A DNA stretch of 64,000 nt from Carnobacterium alterfunditum DSM 5972. Its GTDB lineage: Bacteria > Bacillota > Bacilli > Lactobacillales > Carnobacteriaceae. Shown in pieces: positions 51,076-60,061 of this stretch. Each line of letters begins with the position of its first letter. The first letter of the stretch is position 1. Both the position numbers and the translations under genes were made by a program. The stretch spans positions 1,116,001 to 1,180,000 of the forward strand of contig NZ_JQLG01000004.1 in the NCBI RefSeq assembly GCF_000744115.1, read 5' to 3'. The notes under the pieces are model-generated. The model made no database searches and had not been told where the DNA came from. It saw only the letters and a program-made list of their open reading frames with translations.

Positions 51076-51313
51076 CTCCCAAGTCCATTCGCTTTATTCA
51101 AAAATTTTTCAAAATCTTTTAGTACAAGATCAAAGCAGTGAAGGAGAACCTATAAAAAGTAATGCATTAAAAAAATTAGAATTATATTAAAAACCTCACT
51201 TAGATATAACACGGAAGACCGTACTTCAAATAGATAAACAAGTTAAAATTTGGGCAAATGGTGTATAAGTAGTATGATAAGGTTACTAATAAAAAATTAA
51301 GAGGAGTGTTACG

Positions 51314-52102
51314 ATGACGGAATATGAATTACCAAAAGTGTGGCAGTGGGAAGAAGAGAATTCAAAAAAAGTTGGCAATCGTCCAACAGTTGGCAGTCGG
51401 TTTGAACAGAAATTACCAGTCAGAGAGGCTCCGTTCCAACTCTATTCATTAGGAACACCGAACGGCATTAAAGTCGCAATCATGTTCGAAGAACTAAAAG
51501 AATTAGGTGTAGAGGGCGCAGATTATGACTTGTACACTATTAATATTGGAGAAGGCGATCAATTTGGTTCGGATTTCGTCGAGATCAATCCTAACTCTAA
51601 AATTCCAGCCCTTGTTGACCAAAGTCAAAGTCCTCGTTTGGAAATTTTCGAATCAGGTTCGATTCTGCTTTACTTAGCGGAGAAATTTAACCAACTGATT
51701 CCGACAGATATCCACGGTCGGACCGAAACGCTTAATTGGTTATTCTGGCAAATGGGAGCAGGTCCATATGTTGGTGGAGGATTTGGTCACTTTTTCGCTT
51801 ATGCTCCAGAGCCTATGAAATACCCGATTGATCGCTTCACGATGGAAACGAAACGTCAATTAGACTTACTTGATAAAGCTTTAGCACAGCGTCCTTATAT
51901 AGCTGGTGATGCCTATACTATCGCAGATATTGCCATATGGTCTTGGTACGGTCTTTTAGCTTTAGGAAAACTATATAAAGGATCTTATGAATTTTTAAAC
52001 TTGGAGGAATACCCTCATCTCTTGGAGTGGTCTCACCGTATTGCAGAACGACCAGGCGTTCAAAAAGGTCTAGCAGCGGAGTATAAACCGCTTGGGGAAT
52101 AG
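51314..52102 (+). CDS. yghU: YghU-like glutathione S-transferase family protein
   Basis: 262 residues, the family length. GST N-terminal thioredoxin-like domain (FQLYSLGTPNGIKVAIMFEEL ... NPNSKIPALVD ... ESGSILLYLAEKF) and an all-helical C-domain. The N-terminal extension before the fold (about 40 residues) is typical of YghU/YfcG disulfide-bond oxidoreductases. Cytoplasmic thiol-disulfide chemistry. AAGAGGAGTG lies before ATG 51314. Whether the host makes glutathione is not visible here. Confidence 0.9.
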   Translation: MTEYELPKVWQWEEENSKKVGNRPTVGSRFEQKLPVREAPFQLYSLGTPNGIKVAIMFEELKELGVEGADYDLYTINIGEGDQFGSDFVEINPNSKIPALVDQSQSPRLEIFESGSILLYLAEKFNQLIPTDIHGRTETLNWLFWQMGAGPYVGGGFGHFFAYAPEPMKYPIDRFTMETKRQLDLLDKALAQRPYIAGDAYTIADIAIWSWYGLLALGKLYKGSYEFLNLEEYPHLLEWSHRIAERPGVQKGLAAEYKPLGE

Positions 52103-52261
52103 TTCAAGAAAACAATGATTTGAAGTTTTTGCGCTTCATAACATAGAACTAAAAACTGATTTAGACATATTATGAAGAACTTTGTCATAATTGATGATAA
52201 AAATTATGGTAATAGTAATTAAAGGGAAAATAAGCTTATGGAATAATGAGGAGCAAAAGAC

Positions 52262-52897
52262 ATGGTGAATTATGAGAAAAAGCCTAAAATGTTACACCTC
52301 ATTCTTTTAGCGTGGATCGCCGTTGCCTATATTTTGTCGGCTATCGATCCCTTTGATCGCTTAGCCTGGTTTGGTCAGATGACTTCAGCAGTTCTATTCG
52401 TGCTTTTACTCGTTGCTATGTATCATCGTTTCCGTTTTAGTACATTCGCCTATCTAATGGTATTTTTGCATGTCTTGTTATTACTATACGGTGCTCACTA
52501 TACGTATTCCCATAATCCCTTATTCAATTATTTTCAAGAGCAGTTTGATTGGCAACGCAATTACTTCGATCGTGTGGGGCATTTTGCCCAAGGATTTGTA
52601 CCGGCTTTTTTGCTCAAAGAATTTTTTGTTCGTGGGGGCTATGTAAAAAAGGGGAAGGTTCTGTGGTTGATCGTAATCCTGTCTTGCCTCGGCTTAAGCG
52701 CAGCCTATGAGCTGAGTGAGTTTGCTCTTGTTAAAATATTGGATGTACCCGCTGATTTTGTTATGGGGACACAAGGAGACTATTTTGACAGCCATTGGGA
52801 TATGCTGTGGGCATTGATTGGTGCAAGTACAGCTACTATTATTTTTGGATCATTTCACGACAAACAGATGGCAAAGATGGAAAAGCACATTGATTAA
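52262..52897 (+). CDS. DUF2238 (YjdF-like) membrane protein
   Basis: 211 residues with about six membrane segments. Contains YDRVGHFAQGFVPAFLLKEFF, LSAAYELSEFALV and QGDYFDSHWDMLWALIGA, the conserved blocks of DUF2238. Function unknown. GAGGAG precedes ATG 52262. Single gene between YghU and AlkD. Confidence 0.87.
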   Translation: MVNYEKKPKMLHLILLAWIAVAYILSAIDPFDRLAWFGQMTSAVLFVLLLVAMYHRFRFSTFAYLMVFLHVLLLLYGAHYTYSHNPLFNYFQEQFDWQRNYFDRVGHFAQGFVPAFLLKEFFVRGGYVKKGKVLWLIVILSCLGLSAAYELSEFALVKILDVPADFVMGTQGDYFDSHWDMLWALIGASTATIIFGSFHDKQMAKMEKHID

Positions 52898-53003
52898 GGA
52901 GTATATCAAAAAAAGTAAGATGGTTGCCGAATCTCTCTTTTGAAACGGCAATCTATTTGTGTAACGAGGAATAAGAAATGAAAAAAGTTTGAGGTGGTAG
53001 GAT

Positions 53004-53729
53004 ATGTCTAACATAATAGAACAGGTAAGGCATGAACTAATCAATAATTCAGACGCAACGACAAAGGAAAGTGGCAAAAGATTTTTTAAGGAAGAAGTAA
53101 GACAGTATGGTGTAAAAACTGGGGTAGTCTCGAAGATTTCCAAAGAGGCCTTTAAAAGCATCGAAAAGCTTCCAAAACAAGAAATAATTGAGTTATGTGA
53201 AGAACTGTGGAGTTCTGGAATAATGGAGGAATCTTTTGTTGCTTGTAATTGGTCGTATGCAATCAAGAAACAGTATACTGAAGAGGATCTTCTTGTGTTT
53301 GAAAGATGGGTAAATGAATATGTGACCAACTGGGCATCTTGTGATACGTTATGCAACCACACTATTGGAACATTCTTGGAAATGTATCCATTGTCCATTG
53401 AACAATTAAAAGATTGGACGAAATCCCAAAATAGATGGGTAAGGCGGGCGGCAGCTGTATCACTTATAGTACCAGCCAAAAAGGGTCTATTTAAAAAGGA
53501 TATATTTGAAATTGCAGATAGTTTGTTGTTGGATACGGATGATTTAGTGCAAAAAGGGTATGGGTGGCTGCTGAAGTCTTTATGCACCAAGTATGAAGAT
53601 GATGTATACCAGTACGTTTTAAGCAAGAGGGATATAATGCCTAGAACTGCCTTAAGGTATGCCATAGAAAAAATGCCAAAGCCAATGAAGCAGGAAGCAA
53701 TGATAAGAGAGAAGAAGACGAATAGATAG
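53004..53729 (+). CDS. DNA alkylation repair protein, AlkD-like (1)
   Basis: 241 residues of HEAT-like helical repeats typical of AlkC/AlkD glycosylases, e.g. WSYAIKKQYTEEDLLVFERWV, NWASCDTLCNHTIG and NRWVRRAAAVSLIVPAKKG. These proteins excise 3- and 7-alkylated purines by capturing flipped-out bases; the Trp/Asp pocket residues (NWASCD, WVRR) are present. GAGGTGG site and ATG 53004. Followed 19 bp later by a tRNA-deacylase gene, likely co-transcribed. A second, different family member is at 57710. A 271-codon open frame on the other strand is a shadow. Confidence 0.9.
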   Translation: MSNIIEQVRHELINNSDATTKESGKRFFKEEVRQYGVKTGVVSKISKEAFKSIEKLPKQEIIELCEELWSSGIMEESFVACNWSYAIKKQYTEEDLLVFERWVNEYVTNWASCDTLCNHTIGTFLEMYPLSIEQLKDWTKSQNRWVRRAAAVSLIVPAKKGLFKKDIFEIADSLLLDTDDLVQKGYGWLLKSLCTKYEDDVYQYVLSKRDIMPRTALRYAIEKMPKPMKQEAMIREKKTNR

Positions 53730-53748
53730 CGTAGGAGGAGTAATAAAG

Positions 53749-54228
53749 ATGATGATAAATCTCGAAGAATTTTTAAGAGAACATTCCATTTACTTTGAAC
53801 TGTATGAGCATGATCCTATTTATACAAATGAAGATGCTGTGACAATGAAAGAAGAAAAAGGATTTACGGGCACAGAGACCAAAGCACTATTTCTGAAAGG
53901 CAAATCTGGGAAGTACTATTCATTCGTGACCTTCACGACGAAACGCACCGATTTCAAACGATTAAAGCAAGTTGTAGGTGAAAAAGTAGCCGTTGTTAAA
54001 CAAGATGAAATGGAAGCTGTAACGAGTCAAAAATCAGGTGCAGTAACACCTCTAGGATATGAAAGTTCCGTTGCGATGATAGTAGATGAGGAGTTATTTA
54101 AACAAGAAAAACTCGTTTTTGCTCCCGCAAGACCAGATCAAACGATGGTAATCTTAGCTGAAGATTTGAGAGAAATCATCAGCTTACTTGAAAACAAATT
54201 ATTTATTTATAGTGAAGAGGATCAGTGA
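53749..54228 (+). CDS. YbaK/ProX-type aminoacyl-tRNA deacylase
   Basis: 159 residues, YbaK fold. N-terminus NLEEFLREHSIYFELYEHDP and the conserved ETKALFLKGKSGKYYSFVTF and GAVTPLGYE motifs identify a PrdX/ProXp-like trans-editing protein. It hydrolyses mis-charged tRNA, commonly Ala-tRNA(Pro). Two tandem ATG codons at 53749 and 53752 after AGGAGGAG; the first is given. Substrate amino acid is inferred from the family. Confidence 0.88.
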   Translation: MMINLEEFLREHSIYFELYEHDPIYTNEDAVTMKEEKGFTGTETKALFLKGKSGKYYSFVTFTTKRTDFKRLKQVVGEKVAVVKQDEMEAVTSQKSGAVTPLGYESSVAMIVDEELFKQEKLVFAPARPDQTMVILAEDLREIISLLENKLFIYSEEDQ

Positions 54229-54334
54229 TGAATAGTCACTTAATAAAAGCTTTTTCGAATACTGAATTCAAACCAGCCAAAAAGTGAACCGTGTTATTTA
54301 TAAAAAATATACCGTAGTTTGAAAAGGAGTCAGA

Positions 54335-55246
54335 ATGTTTTATTTATCGTTAGCCATTATATGCAGTGCATCTATTGCTCTTATTTTTAAGTATACAGAA
54401 AATGCGGAGGCAAACAGATATGTCATAACAAGTGCCAACTACTTTATCGCATTTGCTATTAGTCTTTTTATGATTTTTTCTAGAGGATTATTATCTGGTG
54501 TGACTCGTGAGGTATCTTTTGCAAAGGATTTTTCACTACTATTCAGTAATAATGACCATATTTTATCTCCCTATTCAAGTATTCTATGGGGATTGATCGT
54601 TGGAGGAATATTTGGATCCTTCTTTTTTCTTTCATTTATATATTATCAAAAAAGTATCAAGGAAAATGGTGTAGGAATTTCAGGTACGATTGCTAAACTA
54701 GGCATATTGATCCCAATGATTTTTTCAATCGTTATATGGAAAGAGTTTCCTTCTAGCATTCAATGGGTTGGAATCGTACTATCCTTAGTCTCTATAGTAA
54801 TTGTAAATTTATCACAGAAGTCTATCGAAAAATTTGATTTTAAACCTGCTATCATTTTATTATTTATCTTTGGTGGTATGGCAGAGTTCTCAAATAAGTT
54901 TTATCAAAAATATGCATTGAATGAATACAAAGACGTTTTCCTTTTTGCACTATTCTTTGTGGCATTCTTAATAAGTATTTTCTATACGTTTAAAGAAAAA
55001 AGTGCAATAACGAAAAAGGATATACTAACTGGCTTTGTAGTAGGTATACCCAACTTATTTTCTTCCTATTTTTTGATCCTTGCATTAGCTACTTTGAAAA
55101 CCTCTGTAGTATTTCCAATTTATAGTGCAGGAAGTATCGTGCTGATCAATATAGGTGGATTTTTACTATTTAAAGAAAAAATTGCTCGAAAAAACAAAGT
55201 AGCTATTATTTTGACTATCATCGCTCTTGTGCTCATTAATCTATAA
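54335..55246 (+). CDS. EamA/DMT-family transporter
   Basis: 303 residues, about ten membrane helices in two halves with similar layout, a drug/metabolite transporter pattern (FGSFFFLSFIYYQKSIKENGVGISGTIAKLG and later SYFLILALATLKTSVVFPIYSAGSIVLINIGGFLLFKEKI). Substrate unknown. AAAAGGAG precedes ATG 54335. Convergent with fabV; they share a bidirectional terminator. Confidence 0.85.
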   Translation: MFYLSLAIICSASIALIFKYTENAEANRYVITSANYFIAFAISLFMIFSRGLLSGVTREVSFAKDFSLLFSNNDHILSPYSSILWGLIVGGIFGSFFFLSFIYYQKSIKENGVGISGTIAKLGILIPMIFSIVIWKEFPSSIQWVGIVLSLVSIVIVNLSQKSIEKFDFKPAIILLFIFGGMAEFSNKFYQKYALNEYKDVFLFALFFVAFLISIFYTFKEKSAITKKDILTGFVVGIPNLFSSYFLILALATLKTSVVFPIYSAGSIVLINIGGFLLFKEKIARKNKVAIILTIIALVLINL

Positions 55247-55311
55247 GTTCATAAAATTGATGGATATTGTTTCATAGCCTAGCTACTCAATACGGATTTA
55301 TTTTCATCACT

Positions 55312-55367
55312 AAAAAAGACGGTGCTCATCAATGGGTTACAAGCCCATGATAAACGCCGTCTTTTTG
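55312..55367. terminator. Bidirectional terminator
   Basis: AAAAAAGACGG ... CCGTCTTTTT outer stem and ATCAATGGG/CCCATGAT inner stem, between the EamA gene and fabV. Confidence 0.8.
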
Positions 55368-55383
55368 TGTGTTCCTTATAAAA

Positions 55384-56580
55384 TTAAAGGGTTAACTCTT
55401 TTAATTCTTCTATAGTAACGTCTCGATCAACATAACCATCCACCATAAAGCCACTTAAATTTGAAAACTCTTTATAAAAGATGTCATAAGCTGTCAGATC
55501 AGAATTGAAATTTTCTTCATTTAATTGTGAGATGAGTTCCTTTGTTTTGGCCTGAGTGTCACTGTCAAGTTCCCAGTTATCAGGTCTAAGGCGACCCACT
55601 GCATCGTATTCAGGCTTGTTGCCATAAATCATTTCGCGATAAATACGGTCTTGATGCATGATTGGTGTTTCGTGTGTGCCTTTATCTGACATCACTTTGT
55701 AAAGACCGATACAATAAACAGGGAAAAAAGGAATAACTGAACTTGCTTTAGTCGTAACTGCAGTAGCGACTACAATCTGAGCTTTGCCGTTAATATCAGC
55801 TAGTAACTCATTGATGTTCTGCGCTTTTTCATCGCAATCTGCTTTAGCGCGACCTAGTGTACCACCACCATAGTAAGAATGATTCAGTTCTGTTCCTAAA
55901 TAAGAATAATTAGTCGTTAAAACGCCATCAACTAGTACATCTGCTTCTTTTAGTGCTTTCATCCATAGTTCCCAATCTTCTCCACCCATTACTTTTACAG
56001 TATTAGCGATTTCCTGATCAGTTGCGGGTTCTAGTGTTTCAGTATAGAAAGTCTGATTTTGCATATTAATATGAGGGCCAACCACTGGCTCTCCAATGGC
56101 TTTAATGGAAGAAGTGTATGTTTCCCCAGTTTCGGGATCGGTTCTTCGTCCACTTGCCAGACTGTAAACGACTAAGTCAACTTTGCCACCAAATTCGCTC
56201 TTTATATAATCGATAACTTCTTGCTTACTTTCATGGCTGAAGGCGTCTTGAACAAAGTTTTTAGCGATCAAACCTTCTTTTTCAGCGGCTTCTCGAAAAG
56301 CAATATTGTTGTACCAGCCAGCTGTACCTAGATTCTTTTCGTTCTTTGGTCCTTTTTCAAAAGAAACACCGATCGTATCTGCTCCCGTACCGAAAGCTAG
56401 ACTGATTCTGGTGGCTAGACCGTAGCTTGATGATGCACCAATGATCAATACCTTTTTTGGACCTTGATAAGCTCCTTTATTTTTCACATAGTCGATTTGA
56501 TTCAATACTTCTTGTTTGCATCCAAGTGGATTTACACCTAGGGCTACATTACCCCGTATATTTTGTTTGAATTCCAACAT
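55384..56580 (-). CDS. fabV: Trans-2-enoyl-ACP/CoA reductase FabV
   Basis: 398 residues. Reduces the last double bond in fatty-acid elongation with NADH. Nucleotide-binding VLIIGASSSYGLATRIS and YSLASGRRTDPETG; the active-site Tyr-x8-Lys motif is in YYGGGTLGRAK. FabV enzymes are insensitive to triclosan and related inhibitors, unlike FabI. Single gene, ATG at 56580. Functionally it links to lipid metabolism elsewhere in the window but lies outside the island. Confidence 0.95.
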   Translation of the reverse strand: MLEFKQNIRGNVALGVNPLGCKQEVLNQIDYVKNKGAYQGPKKVLIIGASSSYGLATRISLAFGTGADTIGVSFEKGPKNEKNLGTAGWYNNIAFREAAEKEGLIAKNFVQDAFSHESKQEVIDYIKSEFGGKVDLVVYSLASGRRTDPETGETYTSSIKAIGEPVVGPHINMQNQTFYTETLEPATDQEIANTVKVMGGEDWELWMKALKEADVLVDGVLTTNYSYLGTELNHSYYGGGTLGRAKADCDEKAQNINELLADINGKAQIVVATAVTTKASSVIPFFPVYCIGLYKVMSDKGTHETPIMHQDRIYREMIYGNKPEYDAVGRLRPDNWELDSDTQAKTKELISQLNEENFNSDLTAYDIFYKEFSNLSGFMVDGYVDRDVTIEELKELTL

Positions 56581-56948
56581 CCTTTATTTCCCCCTATTTA
56601 AACGTCATAGGAATATAATATCAGAAAAAGCATCCCAGGAGAAATTACTTATCAAAATTTCAACTCAAAGCTAATTCCCAGTGTCTACTAATCAATAGGC
56701 AAAACTGAATGACTGTTAAACGGAACAGAGAGAGCTTTTAACAATGAGAGACAACAACAATTTTGATTGCATGGTTATGAAGGACAAATACATAAGATTC
56801 GTATCGTACTATTAAAATTAAAAAGCTTTGGTGTAGATTAGTGATAGGGCAGCTGCTAGAATAATAACAGTTTCTGGTATAATTGATAATATATTAAAAA
56901 TCCTATGTCAAATATAGCTACTAAAATTCAAAGTGAGGAGACAGATAT
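56581..56948. other. Intergenic region, divergent promoters
   Basis: No gene. A TATAAT near 56877 could serve the hydrolase gene. Nothing else found. Confidence 0.4.
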
Positions 56949-57650
56949 ATGAACATTCATCCAATAAAAGCATTTTCTGATAATTATATTTGGATTATTG
57001 AAGAAGGTACAGAGGCAGTGGTCGTTGATCCAGGAGAAGCTGGACGTGTGATAGATTACTTAGAGGAAAAGCAACTTCATTTAAATTCCATTCTCTTGAC
57101 CCATAATCACGATGATCATATCGGTGGGGTTCAGGAAATTTCAGCAAAATACCCAGGTATTGCAATCTATGGGCCGAAAGAAACAGAACACATAGCTGAC
57201 CATATTGTTCATGAGGGTAATTCCTTTAATTTGTTAGACCAAAATTTCCAAGTTTTAAAAACGGGTGGTCATACCCATGGACATATCAGCTTCTTAACGG
57301 AAGGTGCACTTTTTTGCGGAGACGCTTTATTCTCAGCTGGCTGCGGTCGAGTGTTTACAAAAGATTACCGAGCTCAATATAGTGCCTTACAAAAATTCAA
57401 ACGATTAAACGATGAGATACAAGTCTACGCAGCTCATGAATATACGCAAACCAATTTACGTTTTGCACACTCTGTGCAGCCGGATAACACGGTCATTTCT
57501 GAAGCTTTGACTGAAGTTAATGATTTGCGTGCAAAAGGACATCCGACTTTGCCAACAACGATTGGCAGGGAGAAAAAAATCAATCTCTTTCTGCAAGCGG
57601 AGAAGTTAGAAGATTTTAAAGCGTTGCGTAACGCTCGTGATGAGTTCTAA
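56949..57650 (+). CDS. gloB: Glyoxalase II-like metallo-hydrolase
   Basis: 233 residues. Metallo-beta-lactamase fold with LLTHNHDDHIGGV (HxHxDH), GGHTHGHISF, GDALFSAGCGRVF and the C-terminal AHEYTQTNLRFAHSV, the pattern of hydroxyacylglutathione hydrolase (binuclear metal). Hydrolyses lactoylglutathione or another thioester. AGTGAGGAGAC before ATG 56949. The YghU-like protein nearby also belongs to thiol chemistry. Gene symbol by family only. Confidence 0.88.
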   Translation: MNIHPIKAFSDNYIWIIEEGTEAVVVDPGEAGRVIDYLEEKQLHLNSILLTHNHDDHIGGVQEISAKYPGIAIYGPKETEHIADHIVHEGNSFNLLDQNFQVLKTGGHTHGHISFLTEGALFCGDALFSAGCGRVFTKDYRAQYSALQKFKRLNDEIQVYAAHEYTQTNLRFAHSVQPDNTVISEALTEVNDLRAKGHPTLPTTIGREKKINLFLQAEKLEDFKALRNARDEF

Positions 57651-57709
57651 GTATTCTTTTAAATCTTGATATTAGAGCATTTGCTAAATTAAGTGAGGAG
57701 ACAAAAACG

Positions 57710-58417
57710 ATGGACTTTGAAGCAGTTATGCAGGAGCTTGAAGCTTTAAGCAAGCCAAGAATGAAGAAAATATACCTATCTAATGGTGCACATGAGCCGC
57801 TTTTTGGTGTAACCACAGGTGAAATGAAACCTATGTCAAAGAAAATAAAAAAAAATCAGCCTTTAGCTGAAGAGCTTTATGCTACAGGAAACTATGATGC
57901 CATGTATTTTGCAGGTATCATTGCAGATCCAAAAGTTATGACCGAGTCGGATTTTGATCGTTGGATGGATGCAGCTTATTTTTATATGCTGTCTGATTTC
58001 GTAGTAGCCGTAACACTATCAGAGTCAGACATTGCACAAGAAGTTGCTGATAAATGGATCGCAAGTGGCCAAGAATTGAGAATGTCAGCGGGTTGGAGCT
58101 GTTATTGTTGGCTTTTAGGAAATCGTCCAGATACTGAATTCTCTAAAAGTAAGATCCTTAATATGCTCGATACCGTTAAAAAAACGATTCATGATTCACC
58201 AGAACGAGCCAAAGCTTCCATGAATAATTTCGTATCCACTGTTGGGATTTCATTTTCACCTCTGAATGAGCAAGCAATGGATGCCGCAAAGGAAATAGGT
58301 ACAGTGGAAGTCAAGCGAGATAATAAAAAAAGCAGTACCTTGAATGCTTACGTTAGTATTCAAAAACAAGTAGACAAAGGAAGAATAGGCTTTAAACGTA
58401 AATATGTGAGATGTTAA
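57710..58417 (+). CDS. DNA alkylation repair protein, AlkD-like (2)
   Basis: 235 residues, HEAT-repeat fold of the DNA alkylation repair family (MDFEAVMQELEALSKPRMKKIYLSNGAHEPLFGV start is characteristic of one subgroup). WSCYCWLLGNRPDTEFSK and FVSTVGISFSPLNEQA lie in the second half. It is not a close copy of the 53004 protein, so the two are separate subfamilies. AGTGAGGAG before ATG 57710. Followed 29 bp later by a hydrolase gene. Confidence 0.88.
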   Translation: MDFEAVMQELEALSKPRMKKIYLSNGAHEPLFGVTTGEMKPMSKKIKKNQPLAEELYATGNYDAMYFAGIIADPKVMTESDFDRWMDAAYFYMLSDFVVAVTLSESDIAQEVADKWIASGQELRMSAGWSCYCWLLGNRPDTEFSKSKILNMLDTVKKTIHDSPERAKASMNNFVSTVGISFSPLNEQAMDAAKEIGTVEVKRDNKKSSTLNAYVSIQKQVDKGRIGFKRKYVRC

Positions 58418-58446
58418 AGGAGCTTCACATAGGAGGTTTATAAAAA

Positions 58447-59316
58447 ATGTGGATACAAGAGCATAAGTATATCAAAACGAATGGAATTAAACTGCATGTT
58501 GTCCAACAGGGTCCTCAAGAAGGACAATTAGTTATTCTACTACATGGATTCCCCGAATTTTGGTATGGGTGGAGCAAGCAAATGTCTGACCTAGCAAATC
58601 AAGGATTTCGAGTATGGGCCCCAGATCAAAGAGGCTACAATCTAAGTGACAAACCTAAAAAAACAAGTGATTACCGAATAGATCATTTAACAGCAGATAT
58701 TGCTGGTTTGATCAAAGCATCCGGGAAAGAAAAAGTGATACTAATAGGTCATGACTGGGGAGGAATCGTGGCTTGGAGAGTAGCGAGGGAATACCCTGAA
58801 TTGCTGAACAAGTTGATCGTACTCAATGCTCCGCATGAAATGGCCATGAGTAAACAACTCTTCCAACATCCGTTACAAATTCTGAAAAGTTCATACATTG
58901 CTTTCTTCCAAATAAGAGGAGTACCGGAAAGATTATTTGGCATGTCTAATTGGAAAATTATGAAAAAAGCATTAGTGAGCAGCAGCCAGGAGGGAACATT
59001 CAGTAAAGAAGATTTTCGGGCGTACCGGACTGCTTGGTCTCAACCGGGTGCTATGCGTTCAATGATCAATTGGTATCGTGCGTTGGTAATGAATCCGATC
59101 AATTCAGCTGTTCCGTCTAGTGTTTTAGTTCCAACTTTTTTGATTTGGGGAGCTAAAGATCAATTTTTAGGACATGAACTAGCTAGTAGAAGTCTTGAAT
59201 TCTGTGAGAATGGCCAAGGAGTATTGCTTGGGGAAGCTACACACTGGGTGCATCATGAAGAACCCGAACAAGTCAATAAATTGATTATTGATTTTATTCG
59301 TGAAGGGTATTACTAG
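58447..59316 (+). CDS. Alpha/beta hydrolase, epoxide-hydrolase-like
   Basis: 289 residues. Oxyanion motif HGFPEFWYGW, nucleophile D103 in GHDWGGIVAW, and the late histidine in ATHWVHHEEP form the set seen in epoxide hydrolases and haloalkane dehalogenases (Asp nucleophile, not Ser). Substrate unknown. AGGAGG lies before ATG 58447. Probably an operon with the AlkD-like gene. Confidence 0.88.
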   Translation: MWIQEHKYIKTNGIKLHVVQQGPQEGQLVILLHGFPEFWYGWSKQMSDLANQGFRVWAPDQRGYNLSDKPKKTSDYRIDHLTADIAGLIKASGKEKVILIGHDWGGIVAWRVAREYPELLNKLIVLNAPHEMAMSKQLFQHPLQILKSSYIAFFQIRGVPERLFGMSNWKIMKKALVSSSQEGTFSKEDFRAYRTAWSQPGAMRSMINWYRALVMNPINSAVPSSVLVPTFLIWGAKDQFLGHELASRSLEFCENGQGVLLGEATHWVHHEEPEQVNKLIIDFIREGYY

Positions 59317-59440
59317 GGCAGTATAAATTGCTGAAAATCCATATAGTATATTGGTATAATCGGAAAAATCACTTGGAGCTAGAAAGACGTAAGTCAGTTG
59401 TCTGTTATATTATATAAAAATTTTCCATAGGAGATCAGCT

Positions 59441-59995
59441 ATGAATTTAAAAAATGACATTGAACAATACATCCCTTATGACCTCCAAGAGGCTAAGGAA
59501 CAAGAAGTGATGTTAAAGTATTTGAGTAATTTTGATAACTTACTGACTCGTGAAAATGAATTTGCGCATCTTACAGCTTCAGCTTGGATCGTTAATCCTG
59601 AACGTACAAAGGTCTTGATGGCGTATCATAATATTTATCAATCGTGGTCTTGGATCGGTGGGCATGCAGATGGCAATGCAGACTTATTAGAAGTGGCTCT
59701 GAAAGAAACAACAGAAGAAACCGGTTTAGTAAGTATTGCTCCCATCATGAAAGATATATACTCATTAGAAATATTAGGTGTTCCCAGCCATATAAAAAAA
59801 GGCAATCCAATTGCAACACATCTGCATTTGAACGTGACTTATTTGATCGAAGCGAATGAAACTGAAGAAACAACGGTTAAAACGGATGAAAATAGTGCGA
59901 TAAAATGGATGGAATTAACGGAAGCAGTTGAAGCTTGTACTGAGCCGGAGATGAAAGTCGTTTACAAAAAACTGAATGACAAATTAAAAAGCTGA
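59441..59995 (+). CDS. NUDIX hydrolase
   Basis: 184 residues. Nudix box GGHADGNADLLEVALKETTEETG matches Gx5Ex7REUxEExGU except Lys in place of the Arg. N-terminal region (about 1-45) precedes the fold. Cleaves a nucleoside diphosphate linked to another moiety; actual substrate unknown. ATAGGAG before ATG 59441. Confidence 0.88.
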   Translation: MNLKNDIEQYIPYDLQEAKEQEVMLKYLSNFDNLLTRENEFAHLTASAWIVNPERTKVLMAYHNIYQSWSWIGGHADGNADLLEVALKETTEETGLVSIAPIMKDIYSLEILGVPSHIKKGNPIATHLHLNVTYLIEANETEETTVKTDENSAIKWMELTEAVEACTEPEMKVVYKKLNDKLKS

Positions 59996-60053
59996 GTAAC
60001 CATTTCTTCTATTTAAGTAATAAATAGAAGAAATGCTACCCAGCTTTTTTTTA
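59991..60053. terminator. Bidirectional terminator
   Basis: GCTGAGTAACCATTTCTTC with its complement GAAGAAATGCTACCCAGC, long stem with one bulge and a T run, between the NUDIX and permease genes. Confidence 0.85.
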
Positions 60054-60061
60054 TTTTGTAT

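Noticed and set aside
52850-53665. 271-codon minus-strand frame opposite the AlkD-like gene.
   Set aside because: It lacks any ribosome site, has low-complexity Ser/Leu content and lies antisense to a well supported gene.
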